Shown here piece after piece: positions 1 through 10,484 of a stretch of 64,000 bases of DNA. Made by a program: the position numbers and the translations under genes. The notes beneath the pieces were generated by a model. That model worked only from the letters and a program-made list of their open reading frames with translations, had not been told where the DNA came from and did no database searches. Location of the stretch: the NCBI GenBank assembly GCA_914767715.1, contig OU612068.1, positions 21,266,001 through 21,330,000 of the forward strand, written 5' to 3'. The stretch comes from Membranipora membranacea. Lineage: Eukaryota > Bryozoa > Gymnolaemata > Cheilostomatida > Membraniporidae. Each line of letters opens with the position of its first letter. Position 1 is the stretch's first letter.

Positions 1-777
1 GTAGTCGGCAAGCGATTTATTGTTGAACCCTGCCGAGAAGAAGGCACTTATTAAGGCAGCGCGTTGGGCTGAGGGTTGACCTTTAAAATACCGGTCCACA
101 ATCTTTACAATGGCCGCATAGGGGCTTGAAATGCTCTCCCCTGCCCTCATGTCCCTACGTTTCAATTCAGTCACTACGTCTTGGTATCTGACAGCACTTG
201 TACCACATTTTTGGCCAAATGCACTTTTAAATGATTCCCAATTGCTCCAGTGGCTTTCCCTTTCCAATTCCCTAAAATCCTCCGCGGCCTTGTCTTCAAG
301 GTACATGTAAATTACTGAAAGGAGTCGCGGTTCATCCATCCCATACCCCCGGCATGTTCTCTCAAAATTATTCACCCACTGCTCCCAAGATTGGTTGGGA
401 TGATCTCCAAATTTTTCAAGGTTTGGCAATCCCATCATGACCACCCCTGAGGACATACTGTTAGAAAGCAAAGTTGGACCGTCAAAGGACAGGTGTGGCG
501 GGCTTCTACTGTTATCAATTATTTGTCCGTTAATTAATTTCTTTTTTAAGTATATAGGGGAAAATTCTTCAGACTCACCGGCAGCCCGGACAGTGTCTGC
601 AACAATGGTAGTCTCCTCTACCTCTGATACAATCCCTGCTGACTCTGGGTTTGGGAATGGGGTGTCTGTTCTTGGCGTAGACGTGAATGTGGGTGGCTGA
701 GCCCGAAAATTGCTTGTGGTTCCCTGGTGTACTGGTGTTTGTGTGCCCTGGAAAGTGGATACCTCTATGTTGTCCAT
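1..777 (-). CDS. LTR-retrotransposon gag-like protein, N-terminal part (runs off the window)
   Basis: An open minus-strand frame starts at the ATG at 777-775 and continues without a stop for 259 codons to base 1. The first ~110 residues are polar and Pro/Thr/Ser-rich. Then comes a gag-like helical region starting at the Met-Met at 438-433 with NLEKFGDHPNQSWEQWVNNF, followed by an L..IY.YLEDKAAEDFRELE segment and a second helical block near the edge. This order (acidic or polar leader, then W..W...F, then a folded L...L...A...F stretch) is typical of Ty3/gypsy-type gag N-termini. No zinc knuckle, protease or reverse transcriptase is visible because the rest lies left of the window. Gag forms the RNA-packaging particle of such elements. 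The intact frame suggests a recent insertion. Family assignment is inferred from motif style only. Confidence 0.6.
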   Translation of the reverse strand, partial: MDNIEVSTFQGTQTPVHQGTTSNFRAQPPTFTSTPRTDTPFPNPESAGIVSEVEETTIVADTVRAAGESEEFSPIYLKKKLINGQIIDNSRSPPHLSFDGPTLLSNSMSSGVVMMGLPNLEKFGDHPNQSWEQWVNNFERTCRGYGMDEPRLLSVIYMYLEDKAAEDFRELERESHWSNWESFKSAFGQKCGTSAVRYQDVVTELKRRDMRAGESISSPYAAIVKIVDRYFKGQPSAQRAALISAFFSAGFNNKSLADY

Positions 778-1134
778 ACACCTAATAACAAATAAATTCT
801 CAGAGTTTTGTTTTGTTGGCGTGGTAACATCAATTTATTTTCTTTTAACGTCAAAAATTCATAACATGTCAATGTACCTTGAAAATAGATTGTTTTGAAT
901 TGAAAAAACAACCAAAAAAAAACAAAAAAACAATCATGTATCCTCCCAACATAATGGCTAGAAAAAAAATATTCTGATTATAAAGATGTGGTCAGGCAAC
1001 AGGAATTATTTGCCCCTTGAAATTACTCAGCATTCTGTAATTTTGGTTTTTATAAAAGAAAATGTTAAAATGTCGTTTCAGATTCAAAAATGCCACTAAC
1101 TTAGCCAAGAATGAACAATGCACCAGTGCCTCTC
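778..1134. other. AT-rich spacer between gag-like frames
   Basis: It contains A-runs around 900-935 and no convincing gene. It could be leader or LTR sequence of the retroelement, but no repeat partner is present in the window to prove an LTR. Confidence 0.4.
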
Positions 1135-1605
1135 TTACTGCGGGCTAGTGGGCGGTCGACTCTCTGGGGAACCAATGGCAGTATCTATTGGGTCCACCTG
1201 GACCCTTATTGCCGTGGCCCCCCGAGCCGCGCCCATTCCATACCCGCTATAATTGAAACACGTGGTGCGGTTATTGATCCTTGGCCTCATTCTCCTATAA
1301 CTTCGCCTACGATTATTGTCTTCCATTTCTAATGCGCTTTGTAGCGCAATATCTAACGTGAAAAAACACCCCTCTTGCCGGAGGCAGGGTTTCATTCCCT
1401 CTTTAAAAGTTGCTAGGGCTATTGTCTTTTGTAAGCATTGGTCGTTTGGGAACGCTTGGTAGACTAACTGCATGACCCGCATGAAGAAACTCCTGACGTT
1501 CTCGGCACTCCCTTGCTTAATCCTTCTAAGGGCCATTAATGATGATTGTTGCTTGAAGTCGGACATTATTTCTCCTGCAACGGGGAGGAATTTGGTTTGA
1601 AGCAA
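1135..1605 (-). pseudogene. Second gag-like fragment with degenerate zinc knuckle
   Basis: A 156-codon minus-strand frame. Residues ~26-75 hold RRIKQGSAENVRSFFMRVMQ and a following F.EGMKP.LR stretch, the usual form of the C-terminal half of retrotransposon gag (ikQg..E.v..F..R). Near residue 117 the CFNYSGYGMGAARGAT segment resembles a CCHC zinc knuckle (C..C.G.GH...C) but has lost the second and third ligands. The start is uncertain, and the frame may begin inside an older gag. It lies upstream, in transcription direction, of the intact gag frame at 777-1. Since its end looks like a gag C-terminus and the neighbour begins with a gag N-terminus, the two are probably different elements or a rearranged pair. 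Confidence 0.5.
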
Positions 1606-3499
1606 ATCGATGTTATATATTCATTCAAGCATAAATTTTTTACGGCCCGCAACTATTGTATGAATTTGGATGGGATGCAAGATGTCAAAACATGGGATGT
1701 CAAATAAGGAGGACAGAAGCTATCATTGTTGGCCACTTAAGAGATCAAAACAGTCATTCTAAAGCATAATTTATCAATTACTCTAAGAATTTATTACATT
1801 ACTCTGAGAATTTTCTTTCCATCAAAGATCAAGTTATTTTTCCAGATATTGATGGCCATGTAAGACATTTTCCTTTAATCCTATTTTCCCAGGCACACAA
1901 GCGGACTCCCTATTTTTAATTTAACTTTGTGGGCCAAAATCTTTAACAATAAGGAAGGTTATATTCATTTATCAGCCTTCAGACTGAACGACTTCTCAAA
2001 TTCATGAACAACATACAAAATGACTCAACATTATAATTTTTTCTAGATACAACACTTATTAAATAAATTTCACGGGTGATGACTCCCCTGATGGAACAGA
2101 TGTTAGAGGTTTCGGAAATCATCGAGCTGAATATCAATTTGTGCACTTTTAATAGACAATGGATGACTGCCTCCACATTCACGGGTTCCCAATCCATTCC
2201 AAAAGAGTAGTCACCAGCACTGGATCCCGGCCTTAAAACTCCTCATCTAATTTCATCACATCATTTTCTCTCATAATTTTTCCATAATTTCTTCTAATAA
2301 TTCTTTTCAAATAATTTCTCTTATAATTTCTTCTAATAATTCTTTCAAATAATTTCTCTTATAATTTCTTCTAATAATTCTTTCAAATAATTTCTCTTAT
2401 AATTTCTTCTAATAATTTCATGATTTACATTTTCATTTATAGTTCACAGTCTACTAACCTTCCTCCTTCATTTATAAATAATTTTTGAAAAACTGGGTAT
2501 ACTCTCGAACTATAAATTCTACTACTAATTGAGCGAGATGGCTTTTATAACTTACTGTATTGGTGAAGATAGTTATAGTATAATAATATAGTAACGAGTG
2601 TGTTGTCGATCCAACTGGATATAAACCTGAAATTTTGAAAAATAAACATAGCGTGAGTTACATTGTTGATAAATCTTGGTCAGTCAACAGTACATTTGTG
2701 TATGTAATGTCGACCATAGCACATGGTACACTCATTTACATAATTATGCTAATTCGTAAAGGATTGGCATTTTTGCTTGGCTTTGTTTTTAACCATGCTT
2801 GTCCCCTATACAGGGATGAATTGCTGTCCTGAATACTGGTGAAAGATTGTTTACATTTCTTTACTTGTAGACATTGAATTCCATATCTGGAATAGCATCA
2901 TTAGCTTTCTTTTGCAAAACAAAGGGCTTGCAAAAATAGCCAGTCCCTAGTAGCAATCTAGAAATGCCCTAATCATCGACACTGTATGGGGTATAATTAC
3001 TGTTTGCAATTATGTAAACAAGACAATTTCTCAGGCTAATTATTCATGCTACTAGGGACAGCCAATCAGATAACAGTCAGATGGGTCCCTGTGTTTAGTG
3101 TCCTAACCGTATAACGCTATGATATTATTTCCATTCTAAGAGAAGAATCTAATTCAGTGCTTGTAGATTATTCTGATATACTGACAGAGATGATACTTTA
3201 TGATGTCTACTTACGAATTCAAAAAAGTTCGGAGCTATATAAAGTAAGGCGCCAGTTAAACAGAAACAACAGTCTGAAGGTCGTGAGATCTCTCCTCACT
3301 CGGCGAGCACCAATTGTACGATACTCCGACAATTTGTGTTGTTGGCAGTTTTCAGGTTTTATTCAGACACGACTACTCCATTCAAAATGCCACTAGCAAC
3401 TGATCTTTATAAAAAATGCTACCAGCTTATAAAATTTACACAGTACAACTTTACATTACAGATAGATCTGGCAGGATTTAATTAATGATGCTCATTCAA
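1606..3499. other. Non-coding AT-rich stretch with one minisatellite
   Basis: I see no supported gene. Short open frames here (for example 2635-2832 plus) have no domain or splice support. The only structured part is the 38-bp tandem repeat at 2264-2419. Confidence 0.5.
2264..2419. repeat. 38-bp AT-rich tandem repeat
   Basis: The pattern TTATAATTTCTTCTAATAAT followed by a TTTCAAATAATTTCTC segment recurs every 38 bp about 3.5 times (e.g. starts at 2321 and 2359), with a more diverged first unit. Confidence 0.8.
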
Positions 3500-4018
3500 G
3501 GATGGTACATGACCTAGAAATGACACTCCAAAACAGGAGATTGAGCTTCCCAATTAAGCGATGATAAATGATAAATGATGAATGATAAAGCGATGATAAA
3601 TAACCCAATGACGATGGTAAAGAGTACATTAGGAAGTTATCAAGTAGCTTAATCTGTAATGCACAGTAACGTTGAACAACCAACCGCCAGTGGTGGATAA
3701 TGTGGCATACAGGTACAGGGGTACCTGTATGTCACATATGCTCCCCCCTGGAGGCGATTGTCCTCAATCGTTAAATTCAAAGATGGTACATGATGGTGCA
3801 CATAACACTCAAAATAGGAGATTGAACTTCCTGATTAAACATGACGATAAATAACAAAAATGATGATAATAGGCAATTAGGAAGCTATCTAGTATCACAA
3901 TCCATCATACATAGCAAAGCGGAGATTTAATCAAAGCACACTGCACAGCAACAATGAACAACCAACCGCCAGTGGTGGATAATGTGGCATACAGGTACAG
4001 GGGTACCTGTATGTCACA
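3500..4018. repeat. Two direct copies of a ~235-bp unit, each ending in a perfect hairpin
   Basis: Unit 1 spans ~3500-3732 and unit 2 ~3780-4018. Both start near GATGGTACATGA, contain AACAACCAACCGCCAGTGGT and end with the same palindrome. The hairpins are CATACAGGTAC / loop AGGG / GTACCTGTATG at 3706-3731 and 3988-4013, each with an 11-bp perfect stem. Probably fragments of one dispersed repeat; the family is unknown. Confidence 0.75.
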
Positions 4019-4206
4019 ATCTCATGAAGTAAACCACAGTGTTAACATACCATTACTCAGACAGTTTTTGATTGGTATAATGTAATAAAATTAAGAGGTC
4101 AAATAAAGTTCATGGAGCATGAGGATCTGATTGAACTGTTAGAGCTACTCATAGACTTAATATACTACCTAGTCAGGCCAATAGCATTCAATACTGTCCC
4201 ACTTAA

Positions 4207-4583
4207 AGGGCAACCAAGGTTTCAAACAACTTCTCATTGATGGCCATTGATTGATAGCAGATTGCACCTTCTGCGTGAGGAAAAAGACAAAATATAATTC
4301 GGATGATTATTCAGCCAGAATTCTTGTGAAACATTTCTTCCATCAGGTACTCAAACTCAGCTAAAAGAGAATACCACATAGCAGTTTCCTGTTCCTGTTA
4401 TTATTTAGCCTGTGCTCTATTATTATTACAGCAAAGTCTTGGAACCTCCCCTAAACTGAAGTGTTACCCAGCTTAGAGTCAGCAACTACTTTGAGTTTTG
4501 CATCGCGTAATGCACAAAGCTGATGCTGCCCAGCACATTATTTGCTACCCATTAATGCATCGCTGCGAAACCTTGGTTGCCCT
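4207..4583. mobile_element. 377-bp TIR element with TTAA target duplication (piggyBac-like MITE)
   Basis: Perfect 17-bp terminal inverted repeats, AGGGCAACCAAGGTTTC at 4207-4223 and its reverse complement at 4567-4583, are flanked on both sides by TTAA (4203-4206 and 4584-4587). The paired right arm of the host palindrome has the uninterrupted site with a single TTAA at 8081-8084, so the insertion and its 4-bp duplication are shown directly. TTAA duplication is the hallmark of the piggyBac superfamily; the TIR does not start with the usual CCC, so the superfamily is tentative. No coding capacity. Confidence 0.8.
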
Positions 4584-5700
4584 TTAAATAGCACGACATG
4601 ACGTAATTAGTTTGTGCTGTGAGCCATACTTTACTATATACCATTCAATGAAATAATGTGAAAAATCAAGGGACGTTAGGCATGATATCAGCCGCTGTCC
4701 AGCCCCTTAATATTCAAGCACAAAGAAAATTGGTGAGTGTATGCAAAAGACCTTTCCGCACGAGATGGTATTCATAATTTGTCTCCATAACCAGAAATTT
4801 TTATGATAAGAGCCAATCATTAGCCAATAAACATTGAAACAAATACAGCCATTTACTCTCAGCAATTCCATCACTTACTGTAAAAATGTAAAGAATACCT
4901 ATAACACAAGATCACAAATGTTTTGTTGGATAAGCCAGATCTAAGCACCAGCACCACCACCATCATCATTTTTTCTTTAAAACCAGTCTGCTCAAATTGG
5001 ATTGCTAATTTTATTGTTGCTTCACAAGGAAGAATAGATCTGTGCTGTTAAATGAGTATGCAAACTACAGATAGCTGTTGTTCCTGAGTACGTATGATGA
5101 AGCTAGAGTATTGACAATAACTCAAAATTATTATACTTCAGTACTGTAGTCAAAATCTAATGGCCTTTACCATGGCCGAACATAATTTTGCCGACGCCGG
5201 TAAGGCTCTTTGAGTTTATAAATGTGATATTGGCGTCAACTGTGAATGTCTATTGCTTCCCGACCTATACACAGAAACAGCAGCGTGAAAAAAAGATATG
5301 ACTGATATGTCTAAAACTGTTTTAACAAAATTGCGTCCGATGAAGACCATCCTATTTTTTGTCGTGTTGTTTTCAACTGTGCAAAGGTTGTCTCTCGCCT
5401 ACATACCATCAAATGCCCACCAAAGTGCAGGACCGGAAGGCATATAAAGAGCTTTTTTCCATATTACATGTCAACTGACAACAGAATTTAGAATGTTCAT
5501 TTTCATGTACCAATCCAATCCTATTGCCTGTTAATACAATGATTGTTGTAATAAGTCCAACCAAACCAGAACATGTCATCATCTGAGAAAACGGAACTAC
5601 ATGTAATGATGAAACTACAGAGGAAATAGGATCGAAGCATGTGCATACTTGCCAAGTAATCTAAATACAAAATAGGGAGATTCCATTTTATGGCGATACT

Positions 5701-5804
5701 GCACCACAACGTGGTGCTTCGAGGGTGCGAAGCACCCGAGTCATCCACCTGGGGGTTTGGGGGGCGGTGTGAGCCCCCCAGCGGGGTACGGGGCGGAGCC
5801 CCGT
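5701..5804. repeat. Cluster of four GC-rich perfect hairpins
   Basis: Consecutive stems: GCACCAC/GTGGTGC (5701-5717, loop AAC), GGTGCTTCG/CGAAGCACC (5713-5736), GGGGGGC/GCCCCCC (5759-5779) and ACGGGGC/GCCCCGT (5788-5804, loop GGA). The first two overlap and would be alternatives. It is an abrupt GC-rich island within very AT-rich DNA and lies inside the hAT-like element. Confidence 0.75.
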
Positions 5805-5944
5805 ATGCAGAAGCTCTGAGAGCGTTTCCAGCCACTAGGAAGGGCTGAAAAGGTATATTTGACCCCAAATAATTTCATGTTTGTACTAGTACTAAATTAT
5901 CAAACTGAGGTGAAATACACTTTAAACAACTACAATCAATCCAT

Positions 5945-6041
5945 GGGCCCCTGGGACTCTTACACACATGCCTTTACATTGCCAATGTCCAGTATCAAAC
6001 ACCCCATTGGAAAAGTAGAGGCATGTAAGTCCCAGGGGCCC
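5945..6041. repeat. 14-bp inverted repeat with ~69-bp spacer
   Basis: GGGCCCCTGGGACT at 5945-5958 is matched by AGTCCCAGGGGCCC at 6028-6041, with weaker pairing continuing inward (ATGCCT / AGGCAT). It lies inside the hAT-like element and may be an older nested MITE. Confidence 0.7.
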
Positions 6042-8525
6042 TTGCCTGTCAAGACAGGCTACAAGTGCCCATGCATCATCAAGATCTGAAAATGTGCTCA
6101 GTCACAGACAGTGAGAATCCAGATAAGGTACTATATTCCTGTTTGACTAACATTAAATATGTTTCAAAGTGTTTGGTCCGAGCTTTGTTAAATTGTAGTG
6201 GACCTACCTTTGGAATTATTAGGTTTCTATTTTCCTTCACTTAAATTCAACTAGACTAGACAGTACAAAATTATTACTAAAAAATGTGTGATCTGAAAGG
6301 AAATGAAACCTAAATGTATGCACTTGACTAGCTACTTTATATTGTGACCAATGACAGTCAGTGTTGTAAGTTATGAGAGGATGCCATTGGTCATTTATAA
6401 TAATAGGCTGAATCTTAACAAAACAGGTAAATTTGTTAGGATTGTTTAATTTGATAATTCCTTTCAATTTTGTGTGCAAAGACCTTAACAGTAACTAGTC
6501 AACAACAACATGTGCTTGGATAACTATCAAAAAATTGCGATTGGGCTGTTTTCTCTAAAATCTGGAGGAAATAGTGAGATTTACAAAAAGTGGGAGGTGG
6601 GTGTAAAAATCTGGAGGGTCACGCCTAAATCGGGATACTTGGCAAGTATGAGCATGTGACTCTAATAATTTCCAAAACTGGAAAATGAAATACCTTGGCC
6701 AAACTTATTTTTGCCGATGCCGGTAAGGTTCTTGGAGTTTTTGAGTTAATCAATGTGATATTGGCATCAACAGTGAACGTCAATTAGAGTGATATTTGAA
6801 AAGTACAATTCCGGTAATGATCATTATTATTATTCTTATCGTTGCATTCACATCATTTTTTTTCAATAGTTTCAATAATTCCCATAATAACTATTTCAGC
6901 TTCGATCTAGGTGGAGCCCTGCAGACATCTCTATACTTCTCAAGATAGTGCAGCACACTCAACAGTGATGTCTCCTTACAGAGGGATTTTTTAGTCATTG
7001 CAGAAGGGATTGTTGCTGCTCATTAATTCAAAAACTTCTCTGGCTGTCTAAATAAAGAGTTCAGAAACGTTATTTTGTGGCTCAGACTAGGTTCTATACT
7101 AATAGCCATTATTCATACTATACCTTAGCTCATACCAACAAAAATTTATTGCACGCTGCGGATCGGTTCGTGCTTGTGAGCAGCTGTGATGCATATGAGC
7201 ACGCAACTCTCGGCTGAGTCAAGCAATAATGCTGGTGATCATTTGGCCGGCAATTATTTTCCAGTCTTGGAAATTATTAGAATCACTGCTTCAATCCTTG
7301 ATCCTCTGTAGTTTCATCATCACATGTAGTTCCATTTTCTCAGATGATGACGTGACTTTTTTCACACTGCCGTGTCTGGTCAAGGAAGCAATTGACATTC
7401 ACTGTTGGCGCCGATAACACATTGATAAACTCAAAGAACCTTACCAGTAACAGCAATATTAAGTTTGGCCACAGTAAAGGCCATTAGATTATGACTACAG
7501 TACTGAAGTATAATAATTTTGAGTTATTGTCAATACTCTAGCTTCATCATATTACGTACTCAGGAACAACAGCTATCTCTAGTTTACATACTCAATTTAT
7601 TTACAGCACAGATCTATTCTTCCTTGTGAAGCGACAATAAACTTGGCAATCCAATTTGAGCAGACTGGTTGTGTTCAGTCACTACTAGGAACAATTTTGA
7701 AGAAAAAAGCGATGATGGCGGTGATAAGATCTGGCTCATCCAACAAAATATTTTTGATATTTTGTTATAGGTATTCTTTACATTTTTATAGTAGTGATGG
7801 AAGTGCTGAGAGTAAATGGCTGTATTTATTTCAGTGTTTATTGGCCAATGATTGTATCTTATCATAAAAAGTTCTGGTTCTGGGGACAAATTATGAATAC
7901 CATCTCGTGCAAAAAGGTCTTTTACATACACTCACCAATTTTCTTTGTGTTTGAATAATAAGGGGCTGGACAGGGGCTGATATCATGCCCAACGTCCCTT
8001 GATTTTTCACATTATTTCATTGAATGGTATATAGTAAAGTATGGCTCACAGCACAAACTAATTACGTCATGTCGTGCTATTTAAGTGGGACATATTATGA
8101 TCAGTGAAGCATAAGCATTGTCCTGTCTAGGTAGTATATTAAGTCTATGATTCTACCCCAGATCAGTGAGCGCAGCCCCAGATCTTTTCTACACCAGATT
8201 TTCACTTGCCAACCCCAGATCCAAAATCTCTTTCGTGCTTTGCGCATCTCTGGGGTTAGATAATAAAACTCAAAACGCCTCTTTTCTGAAGGACTTAAAC
8301 ACTCATTATCTCTAGCTCTACTAATGGTGAGAAACATCACTGCAGGCATGCACTAGTCAGACAGAGAATTAGATGGATTTATTATCATGAATAAATTCAG
8401 ATGATCGATATCATCATAATCGACCTCGCCGTTCTCTGAGTAACCAGAGCAACTTAATCACACAGATGATGCTGCCATCTTGTTACTGGCTGTATAAGTG
8501 TATATTGTCATATGCATCACCCTAA

Positions 8526-8800
8526 GTTTTCAGAGGATAGGCTGCTCATTCTATTAAATGAAGAGATTATGAAATTAGGACCCCTAGGTTAACAGTAGGT
8601 TCTCAGGTATGAATGGAAGTCTTCTCAAATCACGATTCAACATTGCCAGAAAAAAATTAACATTAATTGATTTTTATCCTCATAAGCTCTGAGTTTCAAG
8701 CAATACTCTAGATTTTGAGAGGATAAGCGTCTCATTCTATGATAGGAGTAGATTGTGTAAATTGGTCCCCTAGATTGACAGCTCAGGTATGAATGAAATT
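8526..8800. repeat. Diverged direct repeat, ~90-bp units about 185 bp apart
   Basis: AGGATA..C..CTCATTCTAT followed by CCCCTAG.TT.ACAG and CTCAGGTATGAATG occurs at ~8526-8612 and again at ~8711-8800. I recognise no element. Confidence 0.5.
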
Positions 8801-8949
8801 TGGCTTTAACCATGATATTTGATCCACGACTGCTGGGTGACAATTCACACGTAGGAATTAAAAATATTTGCTTTAACCATTTTCTCTTCAAAACTAGTGG
8901 TTGTTTTTAACCGCAAGAGAGTCACAAGCTATAAGTTCTCAACAACACT

Positions 8950-9650
8950 TTATGGTCTTATAGGCTCGGTTGCTATATGGTGCACTAGCATTGAGGTACT
9001 GAGGCACTTAATTGTGGGGCGACGTAACCTCTTTGGAAGGTGTAGAAGCAATGATGCTATAATTGATTTACTGTCCATAATCCAGGTTTCTTGTTTATAA
9101 CTCGATCAATTTTAATTGGATTTTGAATTTGAAAATTGATTTAATATCAGCAGCATCTTGTTATCAACTTGATGCTATTTCTTCCTCAAAAAATTGTTTT
9201 GCCTTTAATTAGTATCAAACCGTTCAAGACAAGCGACGTAACCTCTTTGGAAGGTGTAGAAGCAATGATGCTATAATTGATTTACTGTCCATAATCCAGG
9301 TTTTTTGTTTATAACTCGATCAATTTTGATTGGATTTTAAATTTGAAAATTGATTTAATATCAGCAACATATTGTTATCAACTTGATGCTATTTCTTCCT
9401 CAAAAAAATTGTTTTGCCTTTAATTAGTATCAAACTGTTCAAGACAAGCTGCTAAATCTTTCGTAATTTTCCAACTCAAAATCCGATCAAAATTAATCGA
9501 GTTATCAACAAAAAAACCCGAATTTTGGACAGTAAATCAATAATAGCATCATTGCTTCTACACCTTCCAATGTCCTTGTGTTGCCCACAATTAAATGCCT
9601 CAGTACCTCAATGCTAGTGCACCATATAGTGTCCTGTCTAGGTTTATTAT
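8950..9650. mobile_element. Fold-back element with an internal 214-bp tandem duplication
   Basis: The left arm (~8973-9120) and right arm (~9480-9632) are inverted copies sharing GGTGCACTAGCATTGAGGTA and GGAAGGTGTAGAAGCAATGA. Between them a 214-bp unit starting CGACGTAACCTC is tandemly repeated (9020-9233 and 9234-9448). The right terminus, read outward-in, is CATAGACTTAATAATAAACC then CTAGACAGGACAC, clearly related to the ends of the 4.0-kb element. The left terminus is decayed. No coding potential. Confidence 0.7.
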
Positions 9651-9659
9651 TAAGTCTAT

Positions 9660-10484
9660 GAGCGACACAGAAAGCGGTGTGATTTTAAAACTTCGAACTT
9701 ATTTTCCTTTTCATGTTAGGCTTCTACATCTTACATCACTTTATCATTGTTCCTTAAAATATGCAGATTTATAAAAACTACCATTTGCGTTTACTTTTTT
9801 TTACCAAGGAACTCTTATGTAAGAATGATGAAATGTTAAAGTCATATTGATTATTTAGTATTTTCGTATCATAATATATAGTATAGGATGTGATGTAAAA
9901 CATAGGTTCTACGATAAACCATAAAAAAAACATCTTTTTTTATAATAAATGCATAACTGGAGGTGATAAACAACATATTATGTAGACTAGACCAAGTTTG
10001 ATCCAGTTTGCCTGCATTGGAAATGATTCTACCCCAACTGATTGTCAGTAGAAGGGGAACAATTAGAAGGCAGGCATACTGGATCAATGTGATATGGATA
10101 TGATGTACTTGCTGCTTAGATTTTTACTTTGTTCAACATATATGTCTGATGGCTTGTCTTGAAATATAAGTATATTCCATGAGAAAGCCTTAAATTGTCC
10201 GTAATTTTTTAGCTAAAAGTTTAAAAGAATACCACTAATGTGCACGTAAAATGCCATTCTCTTTTCTGTCTGCCAACTTCATCAACACCTGTATATGAAT
10301 ACAAAGAACATACACTTATCGGAGAGAGGGTTTTGAATTAACACCACAGTCTGGGAGGCAAGGTGTGTTTTCTCAAACTGGTAGCATCAATGGTTGGTTA
10401 TCCACAAAGATAAGCAACTAAGTAATATAAAAAGCACAAAATTATTCTGAAAGGAGCATTGCAATACACAAAATTTTGTTCCAA
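9660..10484. other. Non-coding AT-rich stretch
   Basis: Only short unsupported open frames. It is the 3' flank of the BRICHOS gene on the minus strand. Confidence 0.4.

Larger units (their letters stand above)
5644..6650. mobile_element. 1007-bp hAT-like non-autonomous element with 8-bp target duplication
   Basis: It starts CATACTTGCCAAGTA at 5644 and ends with the exact reverse complement at 6636-6650 (15/15). The 8-bp direct repeat AGCATGTG flanks it at 5636-5643 and 6651-6658. The right arm of the surrounding palindrome has a single related copy of this site at ~7283-7291 (reverse complement reads AGCAGTGA), i.e. the empty site. An 8-bp duplication and a CA-starting TIR fit the hAT superfamily. 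Inside are a GC-rich hairpin cluster (5701-5804) and a 14-bp inverted repeat (5945-6041). No transposase frame is seen. Confidence 0.8.
4150..8149. mobile_element. 4.0-kb long-inverted-repeat (fold-back) element
   Basis: Its left end begins CATAGACTTAATATACTACC and its right end is the reverse complement of that sequence. The left arm (4150-4206, 4584-5264, ~5575-5643, 6651-~6690) pairs with the right arm (7250-8149) over almost 900 bp, for example around 4600-4720 with 7950-8080 and around 5080-5260 with 7390-7560. The arms are diverged by scattered substitutions, so the element is not young. The left arm carries two later insertions (separate entries) and about 270 bp (5290-5570) absent from the right arm. 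A third copy of an arm segment (GCCGGTAAGG region) lies at ~6695-6790. I see no transposase frame, so it is non-autonomous. No clear target-site duplication flanks the ends. Confidence 0.75.
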
